DNA of 64,000 nucleotides from Actinoalloteichus caeruleus DSM 43889 (lineage in GTDB: Bacteria > Actinomycetota > Actinomycetes > Mycobacteriales > Pseudonocardiaceae), in the NCBI RefSeq assembly GCF_000429185.2, contig NZ_AUBJ02000001.1, positions 5,952,001-6,016,000 of the forward strand. The letters are read 5' to 3'. Positions within the stretch are counted from its first letter, which is position 1. Every line of letters begins with the position of its first letter. The notes beneath the pieces are model-generated. The model saw only the letters and a list, made by a program, of their open reading frames with translations. It was not told the origin of the DNA and ran no database searches. Below are positions 26,119 to 37,290 of the stretch, piece by piece. The position numbers and the translations under genes were made by a program.

Positions 26119-28266
26119 ATGAGCGGTCCAGATCCTGTCTCGGGCAACCCGCCGCCCACCGGTCGCGGCGCTGACGACAAGCAACGGCAACTCGACGCCG
26201 AGCGCGTCAGCGCCGACGGCGCCTACCTCACGACGCAGCAGGGCGTGCGCGTCGACCACACCGACGACTCGCTGACCGTCGGGGAACGTGGCCCCACCCT
26301 GCTGGAGGACTTCCACGCACGGGAGAAGATCACCCACTTCGACCACGAACGCATCCCCGAACGGGTGGTCCACGCGCGGGGAGCGGGGGCCTACGGGTAC
26401 TTCCAGCCCTACGACGGCTCCCTCGGGGAGTACACCGCCGCCGAGTTCCTCACCGATCCCAGCCTGCGCACCCCGGTGTTCGTGCGCTTCTCCACCGTGG
26501 CCGGCTCCCGGGGCTCCGCCGACACGGTTCGCGACGTGCGGGGCTTCGCGACGAAGTTCTACACCCGGCAGGGCAACTACGACCTCGTCGGGAACAACAT
26601 GCCCGTCTTCTTCATCCACGACGGCATCAAGTTCCCCGACTTCGTGCACGCGGTGAAACCGGAGCCGCACAACGAGATCCCGCAGGCCCAGTCGGCCCAC
26701 GACACGTTGTGGGACTTCGTCTCGCTCCAACCCGAGACGATGCACATGATGATGTGGCTGATGTCCGACCGGGCGCTCCCTCGCAGCTACCGCATGATGC
26801 AGGGCTTCGGCGTGCACACCTTCCGCCTCGTCGACGGTGACGGCCGGGGCACCTTCGTGAAGTTCCACTGGAAGCCGGTGCTGGGCACGCACTCCCTGGT
26901 GTGGGACGAGTGCCAGAAGGTCGCGGGCAAGGACCCCGACTACAACCGCCGCGACCTCTGGGACGCAATCGAGGCCGGGCAGTTCCCCGAATGGGAGCTG
27001 GGCGTGCAGCTGGTCCCGGAGTCGGCCGAGTTCGACTTCGATTTCGACCTGCTGGACGCCACGAAGATCATCCCGGAGGAGGAGGTCCCCGTCCGCCCGG
27101 TGGGCAAACTCGTGCTCAACCAGAACCCGGACAACTTCTTCGCCGAGACCGAACAGGTCGCCTTCCACACCGCCAACGTCGTGCCCGGCATCGACTTCAC
27201 CAACGATCCGCTGCTCCAGGCCCGCAACTTCTCCTACCTCGACACCCAGCTCATCCGGCTCGGCGGACCGAACTTCGCGCAGATCCCGGTCAACCGCCCG
27301 GTGGCACCCGTCACCAACGACCAGCGAGACGGCTACCACCAGTCCCGGATCCACCGGGGGCGGACCAGCTACACCAAGAACAGCCTCGGCGGTGGCTGCC
27401 CGATGACCGCGGGGGCCGACCAGGGTGCCTTCCGCCACTACCAGGAGAAGGTCGAGGGTCACAAGATCCGGGCCAGGAGCGAGAGCTTCAAGGACTACTA
27501 CTCGCAGGCCACCCTGTTCTGGAACAGCATGTCGCCCTGGGAACGGCAGCACATCATCGCCGCGTTCCGCTTCGAGCTGGGCAAGGTCGAGACCGTCGAG
27601 GTCCGCGAACGTGCCGTCGCCCAGATCAACCACGTCGACCACGACCTCGCCGTGCAGGTGGCCGAGGGCATCGGAGTCCCGCCCCCGAGTTCGGAGGTCC
27701 GGCCCAACCACGGCCGCAGCTCGCCAGCGCTGAGCCAGGCCAACGCCGTCACCGGCCGCCTGGAGACCCGGCGGGTCGCGTTCCTCGTGTCCGACGGGGT
27801 CGACGAGAGCGCGGTCCGGCTGATCAGCGAGGAACTCCGTTCGCGCGGAGCCATCCCCGAGCTGCTGGCGCCCACCGACGGCTCGGTGCGCACCTCCGAC
27901 GGGGGAAGCATCGCGGTCGACCGGGCGCTGTCCACGATGGCCTCCGTGCTCTACGACGCCGTCTACGTGCCCTCGGGGGAGGAGAACCTCCAGAACCTCT
28001 CCTCGGACGGTCTGGCCCTGCACTTCGTCGCCGAGTCCTTCAAACACGGCAAGCCGCTCGCGGCGACCGGGCACGGCGTCGCGCTGCTCGGCAGGGCCGG
28101 CCTGGTCAACGTGCGGTTGGCCAACGAGGGGGACGGCGCGGTGACCGACCAGGGAGTGGTGACCGACGTGGACAACCCGAGCAGTCCGGGGGTCAGCGGG
28201 CACTTCGTCCACGCACTGGGCGCGCACCGGCACTGGGAGCGGGACTCCGACCAGGTGCCCGCCTGA
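26119..28266 (+). CDS. katE: Monofunctional large-subunit catalase (KatE/HPII type)
   Basis: A 715-residue clade-2 catalase. The heme-side His is His85 in [14 protein letters not shown], and the proximal Tyr is Tyr373 in [17 protein letters not shown]. After about residue 540 a C-terminal flavodoxin/GATase1-like domain follows ([18 protein letters not shown]), which is why the protein is longer than the roughly 480-residue small catalases. It decomposes hydrogen peroxide in the cytoplasm. The ATG follows GGAGAGG. It is monocistronic, and a perfect 36-bp palindrome follows the stop. Confidence 0.97.
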   Translation: MSGPDPVSGNPPPTGRGADDKQRQLDAERVSADGAYLTTQQGVRVDHTDDSLTVGERGPTLLEDFHAREKITHFDHERIPERVVHARGAGAYGYFQPYDGSLGEYTAAEFLTDPSLRTPVFVRFSTVAGSRGSADTVRDVRGFATKFYTRQGNYDLVGNNMPVFFIHDGIKFPDFVHAVKPEPHNEIPQAQSAHDTLWDFVSLQPETMHMMMWLMSDRALPRSYRMMQGFGVHTFRLVDGDGRGTFVKFHWKPVLGTHSLVWDECQKVAGKDPDYNRRDLWDAIEAGQFPEWELGVQLVPESAEFDFDFDLLDATKIIPEEEVPVRPVGKLVLNQNPDNFFAETEQVAFHTANVVPGIDFTNDPLLQARNFSYLDTQLIRLGGPNFAQIPVNRPVAPVTNDQRDGYHQSRIHRGRTSYTKNSLGGGCPMTAGADQGAFRHYQEKVEGHKIRARSESFKDYYSQATLFWNSMSPWERQHIIAAFRFELGKVETVEVRERAVAQINHVDHDLAVQVAEGIGVPPPSSEVRPNHGRSSPALSQANAVTGRLETRRVAFLVSDGVDESAVRLISEELRSRGAIPELLAPTDGSVRTSDGGSIAVDRALSTMASVLYDAVYVPSGEENLQNLSSDGLALHFVAESFKHGKPLAATGHGVALLGRAGLVNVRLANEGDGAVTDQGVVTDVDNPSSPGVSGHFVHALGAHRHWERDSDQVPA

Positions 28267-28281
28267 GGGGCGGTCCGGGAC

Positions 28282-28317
28282 GCGGACGAGGCCGGGCCCG
28301 GGCCCGGCCTCGTCCGC
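28282..28317. terminator. Perfect 36-bp palindrome: bidirectional terminator
   Basis: The arms GCGGACGAGGCCGGGCCC and GGGCCCGGCCTCGTCCGC are exact complements with no spacer, between the convergent catalase and mIHF genes. Confidence 0.8.
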
Positions 28318-28326
28318 TGTGATCGC

Positions 28327-28641
28327 TCAGCCGGCCAGCGCGTCGATCAGCGCCTGCCGCTGCCGGTCGCCGAGCCCGGCGGCGCGGCGGGACGTGTCGA
28401 TGCCGGCCTGCTCCAGCACGGCCGCGGCCCGCTTGTCACCGATGCCGGGAAGTGCCTTGACCAGGGCCGTCACCTTCGTCTTGCCGACGATGGTGTCGGT
28501 CTTGGCCTTGTCGAGCACCGCGGGCAGCGTGTGCTGGCCCGACTTGAGACCCGCGAGCAGTTCGGAACGGGCCTTGCGAGCCTCGGCGGCCTTCGCCAGC
28601 GCGGCTTGCCGCTGTTCTGGCGTCAACTCGGGCAGAGCCAT
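28327..28641 (-). CDS. Mycobacterial-type integration host factor (mIHF) paralogue
   Basis: A 104-residue basic DNA-binding protein starting MALPELTPEQRQAALAKAAE, which is the actinobacterial IHF/sIHF start. The helix-two-turn-helix region IVGKTKVTALVKALPGIGDKR contains the GIG DNA-backbone loop. The canonical mihF gene lies next to gmk. That context is absent here, so this is likely an extra copy. It compacts DNA and helps phage-type recombination and gene silencing in the family. The start follows AAGGACGATCCACAC, a weak RBS. Confidence 0.88.
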   Translation of the reverse strand: MALPELTPEQRQAALAKAAEARKARSELLAGLKSGQHTLPAVLDKAKTDTIVGKTKVTALVKALPGIGDKRAAAVLEQAGIDTSRRAAGLGDRQRQALIDALAG

Positions 28642-29014
28642 GTGTGGATCGTCCTTCCTGATGGTGCGTCGATGTTCCCGCTGGTCGCAGGGACGTCAGA
28701 AGGCATCCTGAAGGACGCCGCCGACAACCCGCTGCTTTGCGGCCCGGCGTGTCCCCGATCCCCGGTGACGTCGGTCGCGTGGGAGTCCGCGATGACTCCC
28801 CTCCGGCGGGCGACGAGCACTCTCCGTAGTCTCCCGTGGTGGTCCCGGTGGACGGCGGGCTGGTCGGAGCCGGGCACCGTGACGGACGGTGTGCTGTTCC
28901 GCCCGGCACGTGACCGAGCGGGCCGCACACCTCCTCCGGTGCGACCCCGCTCCCACCACCCCTCCCGGGATGCACCCCCGGCCACACCGTACGCCGGCCC
29001 CCGACCCGGCCGGC
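28642..29014. other. Intergenic stretch upstream of the mIHF paralogue
   Basis: About 370 bases between two leftward genes, presumably holding the mIHF promoter. I see no gene and no clear operator. Confidence 0.4.
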
Positions 29015-31584
29015 TCAGGCGGGTTGCGGCTGCTCCCGGACACCCCCCTCGCCGCCGTCCACGGCGAAGTACAGGTGATCGTCCCTGGCGTCCACGGTGA
29101 CCTCGTGCCCCGGCGTCAGCTGGCCGTCGAGCAACATGGCGGACAGCTGGTTGTCGATCTCCCGCTGGATGGTGCGCCGCATCGGCCGCGCGCCGAACTC
29201 GGGCTGGTGGCCGTGCTCGGCGACCCACTGCACCGCCGCCGGCTCGAACCGGATGGAGACGTCCTGGGCCCGCAGTCGCCGGCGGGTGTCCTCCAACATC
29301 AGGTCCGTCACCTCCCGCAACTGCGCGAAGTCCAACTGTCGGAAGACGATGACCTCGTCGATGCGGTTCAGGAACTCCGGGCGGAAGGTCTCCCGCAGCC
29401 GGCTCATCAGCCGCGCCTCCACCCGTTCGCTCTCCCGGTCCGCCCCGGCTGCCGATCCTGGGTTGAAGCCCAGCCGCCCGGCGCCCCTGGTGACGAGGTC
29501 GGATCCGACGTTGCTGGTCATGATGACCACCGTGTTGCGGAAGTCCACGGTCCGACCCTGGCCGTCGGTCAGCCGCCCGTCGTCCAACACCTGGAGCAGC
29601 ATGTTGAACACGTCGGAGTGCGCCTTCTCGATCTCGTCGAAGAGCAGCACGGAGTAGGGGTGCCGCCGCACGGTCTCGGTGAGCTGGCCGGCCTCCTCGT
29701 ACCCCACGTAACCGGGGGGAGCCCCGGTGAGCCGGCTCACCGTGTGCCGTTCCTGGAACTCGCTCATGTCCATCCGCACCATCCGGTCCTCGTCGCCGAA
29801 CAGCGCCTCCGCCAGCGCCTTCGCCAGTTCGGTCTTGCCGACCCCGGTGGGCCCCAGGAACAGGAAGCTGCCCATCGGGCGGTTCGGGTCACCCAGCCCA
29901 GCGCGGGACCGCCGGACGGCCTCGGCCACCGCCCGCACCGCCTCGTCCTGCCCGATCACCCGGTGGTGCAGGTGGTCCTCCAACCGGAGCAACCGGCTGC
30001 GCTCCTCCTCGGTGAGCTGGCTGACCGGGATGCCGGTGGAGCGGGAGACGACCTCCGCGATGTCGTTCGTCGTGACCTCCGGGGAACGCGGGGTGCCGTC
30101 CTCCCGCATCGACTCGATCCGGTCCCGCAGCTCCTCGGACCGGTCCCGCAGCCGGGAGGCGTGCTCGTACTGCTCGTCGGCCACCGCCTGCGCCTTGTCC
30201 CGCCGCACCTGTTCCAGCTGCTGCTCCAGCTCCCGCAACTGCGCGTTCGGGGTCCGCAACCGGAGCCGGACCCGGGCCCCCGCCTGGTCGACGAGGTCGA
30301 TCGCCTTGTCCGGCAGGAAGCGGTCGGTGACGTAGCGGTCCGACAGCTCGGCGGCCGCCACCAGCGCCTCGTCGCGGAACCGCACCTGGTGGTGCGCCTC
30401 GTAGCGGTCCCGGAGACCACGCAGGATGGCGATGGTGTCCTCCAACGTCGGTTCGGGGACCAGGATGGGTTGGAACCGCCGTTCGAGCGCGGCGTCCTTC
30501 TCGATGTTCCGCCGGTACTCGTCGAGCGTCGTCGCGCCGACCACCCGCATCTCGCCCCTGGCCAGCGAGGGCTTGAGCATGTTGCCCGCGTCCATGGTGC
30601 CCTCGGCGCCGGCGCCAGCCCCCACGACCGTGTGCAGCTCGTCGATGAAGATGATCAGGTCGTCCCCGTGCTCCCTGATCTCGTCGATCAGCTTCTTCAT
30701 CCGCTCCTCGAAGTCACCCCGGTAGCGGGTCCCCGCGACCACCCCGGTGATGTCGAGCTGGATGACCCGCTTGTCCAACAGCAGGTCGGGGACGTCGGCG
30801 TCGACGATGCGCTGCGCCAGCCCCTCGACGATCGCGGTCTTGCCCACACCGGCGTCCCCGATGAGGACCGGGTTGTTCTTGGTGCGCCGGGAGAGCACCT
30901 CGATGGTCTGCTCGATCTCCCCGTCACGTCCGATCACCGGGTCCAGCTTGGCCTCCCGCGCCGCGGCGGTCAGGTCCCGGCCGTACTGGTCGACGGTGGG
31001 CGTGCTGGTCTGCTGCGCCCGCTCCGGCGGAGCGCCGCGCCCCGAGAACGCCGACCTCAACGCGTTGGGGGTCACGTGGGCGGCGGTCAACAGCCGCCCC
31101 GCGTTCGACTCCGGGTTCGCCGCCAGCGCCAGCAACAGGTGTTCGGGGCCGATGTAGCTGGCGCCCGTCGCCCGGGACAGCTGGTGGGCGTCCAGCAGGG
31201 CGCGTTTCGCCGCCGGCGCCAGCGTCGGGGGCGCCTCCCGGGGTTCGCCGGAGGCCGGCCCGTGTTCCTCCACGGCCGAGGCCAACGCCCCCGGATCGGC
31301 CCCGCCTCCTCCAGCAGTTCCCGGGTCGGGGCCACCTGGGTGGCGGCCCAGAGGAGGTGCTCGGTGTCGACGTCCGCCCGACCCCAGTCGGCCGTCTTCC
31401 GGGCGGCCCTGGCCATCAGCTCCCGCGCCTGCTCGCTCATCAGCAAGGTGATGTCCACCCGTCGCGCGGGGTGGCGCTGCCCACCGCTGCCGAAGAACCG
31501 GGCGAGGAACTCGTCGAAGGAACCCCCGCCGAAGCCTTCCGGTCCCCCGCCGAGGCCACCCTCCGGGCCGAAGTAGCCGCTCAT
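29015..31584 (-). pseudogene. ClpC-like AAA+ unfoldase subunit; apparent single-base frameshift in the N-domain
   Basis: About 855 residues if read through. The start MSGYFGPEGGLGGGPEGFGG follows GGGAGG and gives a Gly-rich head, then a Clp N-domain. AAA-1 has Walker [10 protein letters not shown] and Walker [10 protein letters not shown]; the middle has a UVR-like segment with paired helices (QLEQVRRDKAQAVADEQYEH). AAA-2 has GPTGVGKTE and SVLLFDEIEKAH. The frame is broken once near 31300: RELLEEAG continues as ADPGALASAVEE only if one G is added to the GCGGGGCC run. Everything else is intact, so this is either a recent mutation or a sequencing error. It is an accessory ClpC/ClpA-type chaperone for ClpP or stress refolding. 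Confidence 0.85.
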
Positions 31585-31799
31585 TGCCAACCTCCCAGTG
31601 CTGACGACCTGCCGTGGCCCCGCTGTCGGTGGCACGTGGCGCGGCCAGCCCGGCGTCGTCGGCCCGGCGAGGCGGCCCACACCGCTCTGCTCACACGAGG
31701 CGCGTCTCCCGGGGGTGCCCGAGTGGGGGAGGAACAAACGCCGCTGGCCGGTGGGACGCGCGGCGACCCGGCTGGTGGTGGGTCGGCTATCCTGCCGCG

Positions 31800-32918
31800 A
31801 TGCGGGCTGGGGCGCGGGACGAGGACGAGTGGGCCGGCGGTCTCGGCCGTCGAGCGCGGGCCTGGGCGGACGAGGCGGTGCGGCGGGTGCAGGCGGACGC
31901 GAACCGTTCCGCCGACACGCACCTGCACCTCGTGCCGCTCCCCGCCGACTGGGGGATCGACCTCTACCTCAAGGACGAGTCGGTGCATCCGACGGGGAGC
32001 CTCAAACACCGGCTGGCCAGGTCGTTGTTCCTCTACGGCCTCGCGAACGGGTGGATCACCGAACACACCACGATCATCGAGGCCACCAGCGGGAGCACCG
32101 CCGTGTCCGAGGCCTACTTCGCCCGGCTCCTCGACCTGCCCTTCATCGCCGTGATGCCCCGCACGACGAGCCCCGAGAAGATCGCGCTCATCGAGCGCTA
32201 CGGCGGGCGGTGCCACTTCACCGACCGGCCGATCGAGATCTACTCCGAGGCCCAGCGGCTCGCGGAGGAGACCGGCGGGCACTACATGGACCAGTTCACC
32301 TACGCGGAGCGGGCCACCGACTGGCGGGGGAACAACAACATCGCCGAGTCGATCTTCGAGCAGCTCGGCCAGGAACGGCACCCCGTCCCCCGGTGGATCG
32401 TGGTGGGCGCCGGTACCGGCGGAACCTCGGCGACGATCGGCCGCTACCTGCGGTACCGGCGCTACCCGACCCGGCTGGCGGTCGTCGACCCGGAGAACTC
32501 GGCGTACTTCCCCGGGTGGACCACGAACGCTCCCGACTACGCCACCGGGATGCCCTCCCGCATCGAGGGGATCGGCCGTCCCCGCATCGAGCCCAGCTTC
32601 GTGCCCAGCGTCATCGACCTGATGATCCCGGTGCCGGACGCCGCGAGCATCGCGGCCGTGCGCCACCTGCACGAGATGACGGGTCTGCGCGCCGGTGGTT
32701 CGACCGGCACCAACCTCTGGGGCAGTTGGCAGCTGATCAGCCGGATGCTGGACGCCGGGACGACCGGCAGCGTGGTCACCCTGCTCTGCGACGGCGGCGA
32801 CCGCTACGACCACACCTACTACGACGACTCCTGGGTGGAGCGGCAGGACCTGGACCTGGCGCCGCACCGCCGGACCATCGACGAGTTCCTCGCCTCCGGC
32901 ACCTGGAAGCAGGGCTGA
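31800..32918 (+). CDS. cds1: PLP-dependent L-cysteine desulfhydrase (Cds1-like)
   Basis: A 372-residue member of the cysteine synthase fold. The PLP lysine is Lys69 in [14 protein letters not shown]; the substrate loop is [13 protein letters not shown] and the phosphate loop [11 protein letters not shown]. The overall pattern matches the Mycobacterium Cds1 group (Rv3684 type), which degrades cysteine to pyruvate, sulfide and ammonia, rather than CysK. It is monocistronic. The start is the ATG at 31800; longer upstream frames have no ribosome-binding site. The function by family similarity is fairly firm, the gene symbol less so. Confidence 0.85.
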   Translation: MRAGARDEDEWAGGLGRRARAWADEAVRRVQADANRSADTHLHLVPLPADWGIDLYLKDESVHPTGSLKHRLARSLFLYGLANGWITEHTTIIEATSGSTAVSEAYFARLLDLPFIAVMPRTTSPEKIALIERYGGRCHFTDRPIEIYSEAQRLAEETGGHYMDQFTYAERATDWRGNNNIAESIFEQLGQERHPVPRWIVVGAGTGGTSATIGRYLRYRRYPTRLAVVDPENSAYFPGWTTNAPDYATGMPSRIEGIGRPRIEPSFVPSVIDLMIPVPDAASIAAVRHLHEMTGLRAGGSTGTNLWGSWQLISRMLDAGTTGSVVTLLCDGGDRYDHTYYDDSWVERQDLDLAPHRRTIDEFLASGTWKQG

Positions 32919-32949
32919 CCTCCCGGCACCGGACGACCGCCGACCAGGG

Positions 32950-35126
32950 TCACGCCGCCCGGAGGTGCAGGAGCAGCCCGTGCGCGGGGTGGAGGACGGG
33001 CAGTTGCAGCCCGACCGCGTCCAGGGCCCGTCCGGTGAACACCACCCCGCCTTCCTCGATCCACCGGGGCAGCGCGACGGCGGACCCCGAGGTGGGTTCG
33101 CCGACCTCGGTGCGCAACCGCACCAGGTACCGGTGGTCGGGGTCCAGGCCGGGTAGCCGGACCCGCCCGGGTACCGCCCCCGTGGAGGTCCCCAACCGGG
33201 CGTAGGAGAAGACGGCCTCCCGGCTGTCCGGCGCCACGACGCCCCGGACCAGGGCCTCCGGGTCGGGGTGGTCCACGTGGACGACGCGACCTCCGTGCAG
33301 CAGCCCCCGCAGTTCCCGGTACAGGGCGGCCCAGGCCCGGATCGCGTCCAGTTCGGCCTCGTCCCGCCCGACGAGGTTCCATTCGATGCCGGCGTGCGCG
33401 CCGAGGCTGGTGAGCAGGCGGAACCGCAGGTCCGTCACCCGTCCCGTGGTGTGCGAGGTGGGGCCGCCGACGTGGCTGCCCACGAGCTCGGGAGGGAGGA
33501 GGACCTCGGTCCAGCGCTGGATGACCTGACGCTCGACGGGGTCGTTGGTGTCCGAGGCCCACACGCGGTCGGTCCGCTCCAGCACTCCCAGGTCCACGCG
33601 GGCCCCGCCGGACGAGCAGGACTCGATCTCCAGCCGAGGATGCCGTTCCCGCAGCCTGTCCAGCAACCGGTAGACGCCCAGGGTCTGGCCGTGGACGCCC
33701 GCGCGCCCCGTCGGTCCGTGGACGGCTTCCAGCAGGTCGCGGTTGTGGTCCCACTTGAGGTAGTCGATCCGGTACTCGGTGACCAGCGCCGTCAGGCGTT
33801 CGAAGAGGTGGTCGGCGACCTCGGGTCGGGACAGGTCGAGGACGTGCTGGTGGCGCCAGGGGAGCGGTAACCGCCCTTCCGCCGCCAGCACCCAGTCCGG
33901 GTGGGCGCGGTAGAGGTCCGAGTCGGGGTTGACCATCTCGGGTTCGACCCACAGGCCCACCTCCATGCCCAGCTCGCGGACGTGGTCGAAGACGGGGCGC
34001 AGACCGTCCGGGTACTTCCCGGGGTCGACGTGCCAGTCGCCGAGGCCGGCGCGCTCGTGGCGGCGCCCGAGGAACCAGCCGTCGTCGAGGACGAAGCGTT
34101 CGACCCCGACCGAGGCCGCGACCGAGGCCAGTTCGCGCAACGTGTCGACGTCGTGGTCGAAGTAGACGGCCTCCCAGGTGTTCAGCACCAGGGGGCGGGG
34201 GGTGCGGGGTGGTGCCGGCGGGAGCGCAGCCAGTCGTGGAGCCGGGCCGACAGGCCGTCCAGGCCCCGGTCGGACCAGGAGAAGCACACCCACGGCGTGG
34301 TGTGGGTCTCCCCGGGTGCGAGGCGGACCTCCCCGGGGCGGAGCAGCTCACCGCCGCCCAGCGTGGCCGAGGCCTGCCCGGCCCGTTCCGGCAGTCGTTC
34401 GGCCAGGTGTGTCTGGTCGCCGCTCCAGGCGACGTGGACGCCCCACACCTCGCCGTGCCGGAACCCGAACCCGGTCTGGCCGGCGACGAGCAGCAGGGGA
34501 GCGTCGTGCCCGGTCCGCCCCCGTCGGCTCTCCCGCGCCCATGAACCCTCCACCAGGGGGCGCCGCTGGGGGCTGCGTTCCCGACACCACCGGCCGGTCA
34601 GGTCGAGGAGTTCCGTCGCCTCGTCCGGCAGTGGGAGAGCGCTGACCAGCCCTCCCACCGTCCACGCGCCGGTCCCGGTGTTGGTCACGCGGTGGCGGGT
34701 CCTGACCAGCCCACCCGCCTCCATCCGCAGCGTGACGGTGACGGCGAGCCCGGAACGCTCGTCGGAGGCCCTGACGGTGAGTTCCCCACCGGACCCGCTG
34801 GCGGGGTGGCCGTCCGAGGGGTGGTCGAGGTCGACCTCGTGGACCGTCCACCGGGGATGCGAGACGGCGCCCTCGCGGTGGCCGGCGAGCGCGGGCCGCC
34901 CGGACCAGCCGTCGGCCTCCCCGGCCAGCAGCGGGAACCAGCGGGGGAAATCCACCGAGCTGGGTGGCGCGGGTTGTTCGACGCCCGTGCGCAGGGCGGC
35001 GCCCAGTTCGGCGTCGACCTCGCCGAGGTCGGCTCCCCAGTGCAGCACCCGGGGCGTCCCGGACGCCGGCACGTCGAGCACGAGCGCGGTTCCCGCCGCG
35101 CGAAGCGCGATGATCCCGTCCGTCAT
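32950..35126 (-). pseudogene. GH36 alpha-galactosidase; apparent single-base frameshift
   Basis: About 725 residues if read through. The N-terminal beta-supersandwich (to LHDWLRSRRHHPAP) is in one frame, and the catalytic barrel from LVLNTWEAVYFDHD onward in the next. The frames rejoin if one C is added to a C6 run near 34200. The nucleophile Asp lies in YLKWDHNRDL, and the acid/base Asp in ASDTNDPVERQ. LDDGWFLGRR is the GH36 strand-2 motif. There is no signal peptide, so it would hydrolyse melibiose/raffinose-type galactosides in the cytoplasm. The gene converges with cds1. Confidence 0.87.
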
Positions 35127-35798
35127 GGTTGCGTTCGGCTCCCGGGTCGGTGGGCGGCCCCCGCGTGCGGTCGCGGGCGCACCGGTCGACGATCAAGGCA
35201 ACCACCGGGGTGGAGCCAGGCACAAGGCGACGACCGGGTGTTGGTCACCGTTGTCCGATCGCTGTCCTCCGCCTGGCCCTCGGCCTCGGGGTCCGGCCAG
35301 CGGTGCGCGAGTGGGAGGCGGCGGGCCGCCGCGGTGGCGGAGGTGGAGCGGAAGCGCGTCCGAATCGCCGGCCGGCACGAGGTGGGTGGGGAGGCGACGC
35401 CGGGCGCTGCCGGGTCACGGGCCCGGCAGCCCCGCCCGGTCGGAACGGCACGGGGTTCGGGGCCAGTGGGAGGAGCGTGACCGCCGGCGCCGCGAACCGG
35501 GGCGGTGAGCGCCCGTCGCACCGGCGGGTCGCTCGACGCGGTGGGTTGGTCCACCCGGGCCGGGTGTCCTGCCCGCCGCGTCGTGGTCGGCCGGCGAAGG
35601 AGAGGGCGGCGCCACGCGCTCGCGCGGTCCCGCACCCGTCACGGGTGGCCGAGGGCTCCGCTCGGAGTACGGGTGCTCCGAGGAGGTGGCCGGTGCTCGT
35701 CGTCGTCCGGGATGGCCACGGGGGAGATCAGCCCTGGTCCCGCACGACGGGCCCGAGGAGCGGTCGAGTGCGCGGACACCTGCGGGCCGGAGGCGAGC
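35127..35798. other. Gene-free stretch between alpha-galactosidase and cyclase
   Basis: About 670 bases; every open frame is a low-complexity shadow. It should contain the leftward promoter of the galactosidase. I cannot support any feature inside it. Confidence 0.4.
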
Positions 35799-36527
35799 TC
35801 AGCTCTGGGCGGAGGCCGTTCGCACCGGCATCACCATGCGGGGAGCGCTGGTCAGCGCCGGTCGGTACTGACGGGGGGTCTGCTGCCGGGGCACCTGGGC
35901 GGTGCGCATCCAGGGTTCGTACCTGACCCACCGCCCGCGTAAGAGCTTCGCCTGGTACAGCGCGGCATCCGCCGCACCGACCCACTGGGGGAGGCTGGGC
36001 TGGGTCCGCGTCACCCGCCGGATCTGGGACACCTCGGCGACGCCGATCGAGGCACTGGGCGCCAACCAGCCGCCGTCGGCGAGCTGGATGGGCTCGGCGA
36101 GCGCCTCGACCAACCTGTCCAACACCGAGGGATCGGCCAACTCCGGGAGGGCCGCCACGAACTCGTCGCCGGCGAACCGGCCGACGACGGCGGCGGGCCC
36201 GAGCGTCGCGGTGATCCGTTCCGCCTGCACCGCCAGGACGGCATCTCCCGCCGAGTGGCCCCAGGTGTCGTTGACCTGCTTGAACTGGTCGAGGTCGACG
36301 AAGAGCACGGCCGGGTCAGGGCACTCCTCCAGGAGGGGCCTCGCCTCGTTGCCCCACGCGGCCCGGTTCCAGACCCTGGTCCGCTCGCAACGCCTACCCG
36401 CCTCGACGGCCTCCAACAGCGCGCGGTTGCGCCGTTCGAGCCCCCGGATCCGCTGTTGGAGCACGGCGGCGTGCAGTGCCCACATGATCCAACCCCCGGT
36501 GATCAGCGCCGCCATCACCCAGGTCAC
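35799..36527 (-). CDS. Membrane-anchored GGDEF diguanylate cyclase
   Basis: A 242-residue protein with one N-terminal membrane helix (AALITGGWIMWALHAAVL), a short coiled linker and a GGDEF domain. Domain landmarks are VLFVDLDQFKQVNDTWGH, the active loop GRFAGDEFVA and SIGVAEV. The loop is AGDEF rather than GGDEF; several such variants stay active, but activity must be tested. There is no I-site RxxD directly upstream of the loop (GPAAVVGRF). It makes c-di-GMP if active. The start at GTG 36527 is uncertain; GTG and ATG codons further upstream are possible. Confidence 0.8.
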   Translation of the reverse strand: MTWVMAALITGGWIMWALHAAVLQQRIRGLERRNRALLEAVEAGRRCERTRVWNRAAWGNEARPLLEECPDPAVLFVDLDQFKQVNDTWGHSAGDAVLAVQAERITATLGPAAVVGRFAGDEFVAALPELADPSVLDRLVEALAEPIQLADGGWLAPSASIGVAEVSQIRRVTRTQPSLPQWVGAADAALYQAKLLRGRWVRYEPWMRTAQVPRQQTPRQYRPALTSAPRMVMPVRTASAQS

Positions 36528-36898
36528 CGCGCACCGCCCGGGTGCGCCGTCAACTCGCCCCTGCACCTGATCATGCCTGCCCCTCCCGGCACCCTGCCCT
36601 GCGTTCCGGAGACCCCCTGCTGGGCGGCGTACGAGTTCCCCGCTCGCGTTCACGCGAATACCGGCCGCGTCGTCCATCTCAAGTTGTCGCCCGGACAGGC
36701 GTATCCATTCCCCGACACCGTTACCCCCGGTCGGGGGGAGTGGATGCGACTCACGGCCCTGCTGCTCTACTCTGCTCTCCGAATGCTGACTAGTATTCTT
36801 AACACTACCCCCGACGATAGGGAGCGCCAGTATGGGCTGTCAAGGATTTCAGTCACGGAGCGTATCGCCCGATCGGGGGATGCTTCGTGGGAGTCGCA
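36528..36898. other. Divergent control region between the cyclase and the XRE module
   Basis: About 370 bases. Positions 36770-36830 are distinctly AT-rich (ACTAGTATTCTTAACACTAC) and probably carry the promoter of the XRE module. TAGT-N9-ACTA at 36791-36807 may be part of an operator. Confidence 0.45.
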
Positions 36899-37252
36899 AT
36901 GACGGTCGGTGACAGCGGGTCCTGGTCCATCGCCGAAGCCCTGAACCGGCTCATCGACGACTACAAAGAGCGCACCGGACAGCCCAAGCTCAGCATCCGC
37001 GCCCTCACCCGCCAAATGCGTTCCGACGGCGTGACGATTTCCCACGGCACACTCCAGAACCTGGTCAACGGCACCCACGGGAATCCCGGCCGCGAATTGC
37101 AGAACAGCCTCGCGCGTTTCTTCGGCGTCAGCCCCGTCTACTTCGACGCGCCTCCCACGTCCCTCGAGGTCGAGGTGATGGGGAGGTTCGCCGACCTCAG
37201 CCCGGAACGCCAGGAGGCGGTGCTCCAGCTCATCAACGACCTCCACGCGTAG
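36899..37252 (+). CDS. XRE-family helix-turn-helix regulator
   Basis: A 117-residue protein. The N-terminal 75 residues form an XRE HTH (LSIRALTRQMRSDGVTISHGTLQNLVNG), followed by a short C-terminal helix pair, FADLSPERQEAVLQLIND. It is the first gene of a tight three-gene run with an ImmA/IrrE-like peptidase and a MAB_1171c membrane protein. Similar XRE regulators precede this pair in many actinomycetes. The start is ATG behind GTGGGAG; a GTG 12 bases upstream is an alternative. Confidence 0.88.
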   Translation: MTVGDSGSWSIAEALNRLIDDYKERTGQPKLSIRALTRQMRSDGVTISHGTLQNLVNGTHGNPGRELQNSLARFFGVSPVYFDAPPTSLEVEVMGRFADLSPERQEAVLQLINDLHA

Positions 37253-37290
37253 GAACACCCGCCCGGCGAGACCGGCGACCACCGGCCGCG

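Noticed and set aside
24010-28233. A 1407-residue open frame on the reverse strand
   Set aside because: It is the antisense shadow of the SelD-like and catalase genes. High GC suppresses stop codons, and the translation has no domain signature.
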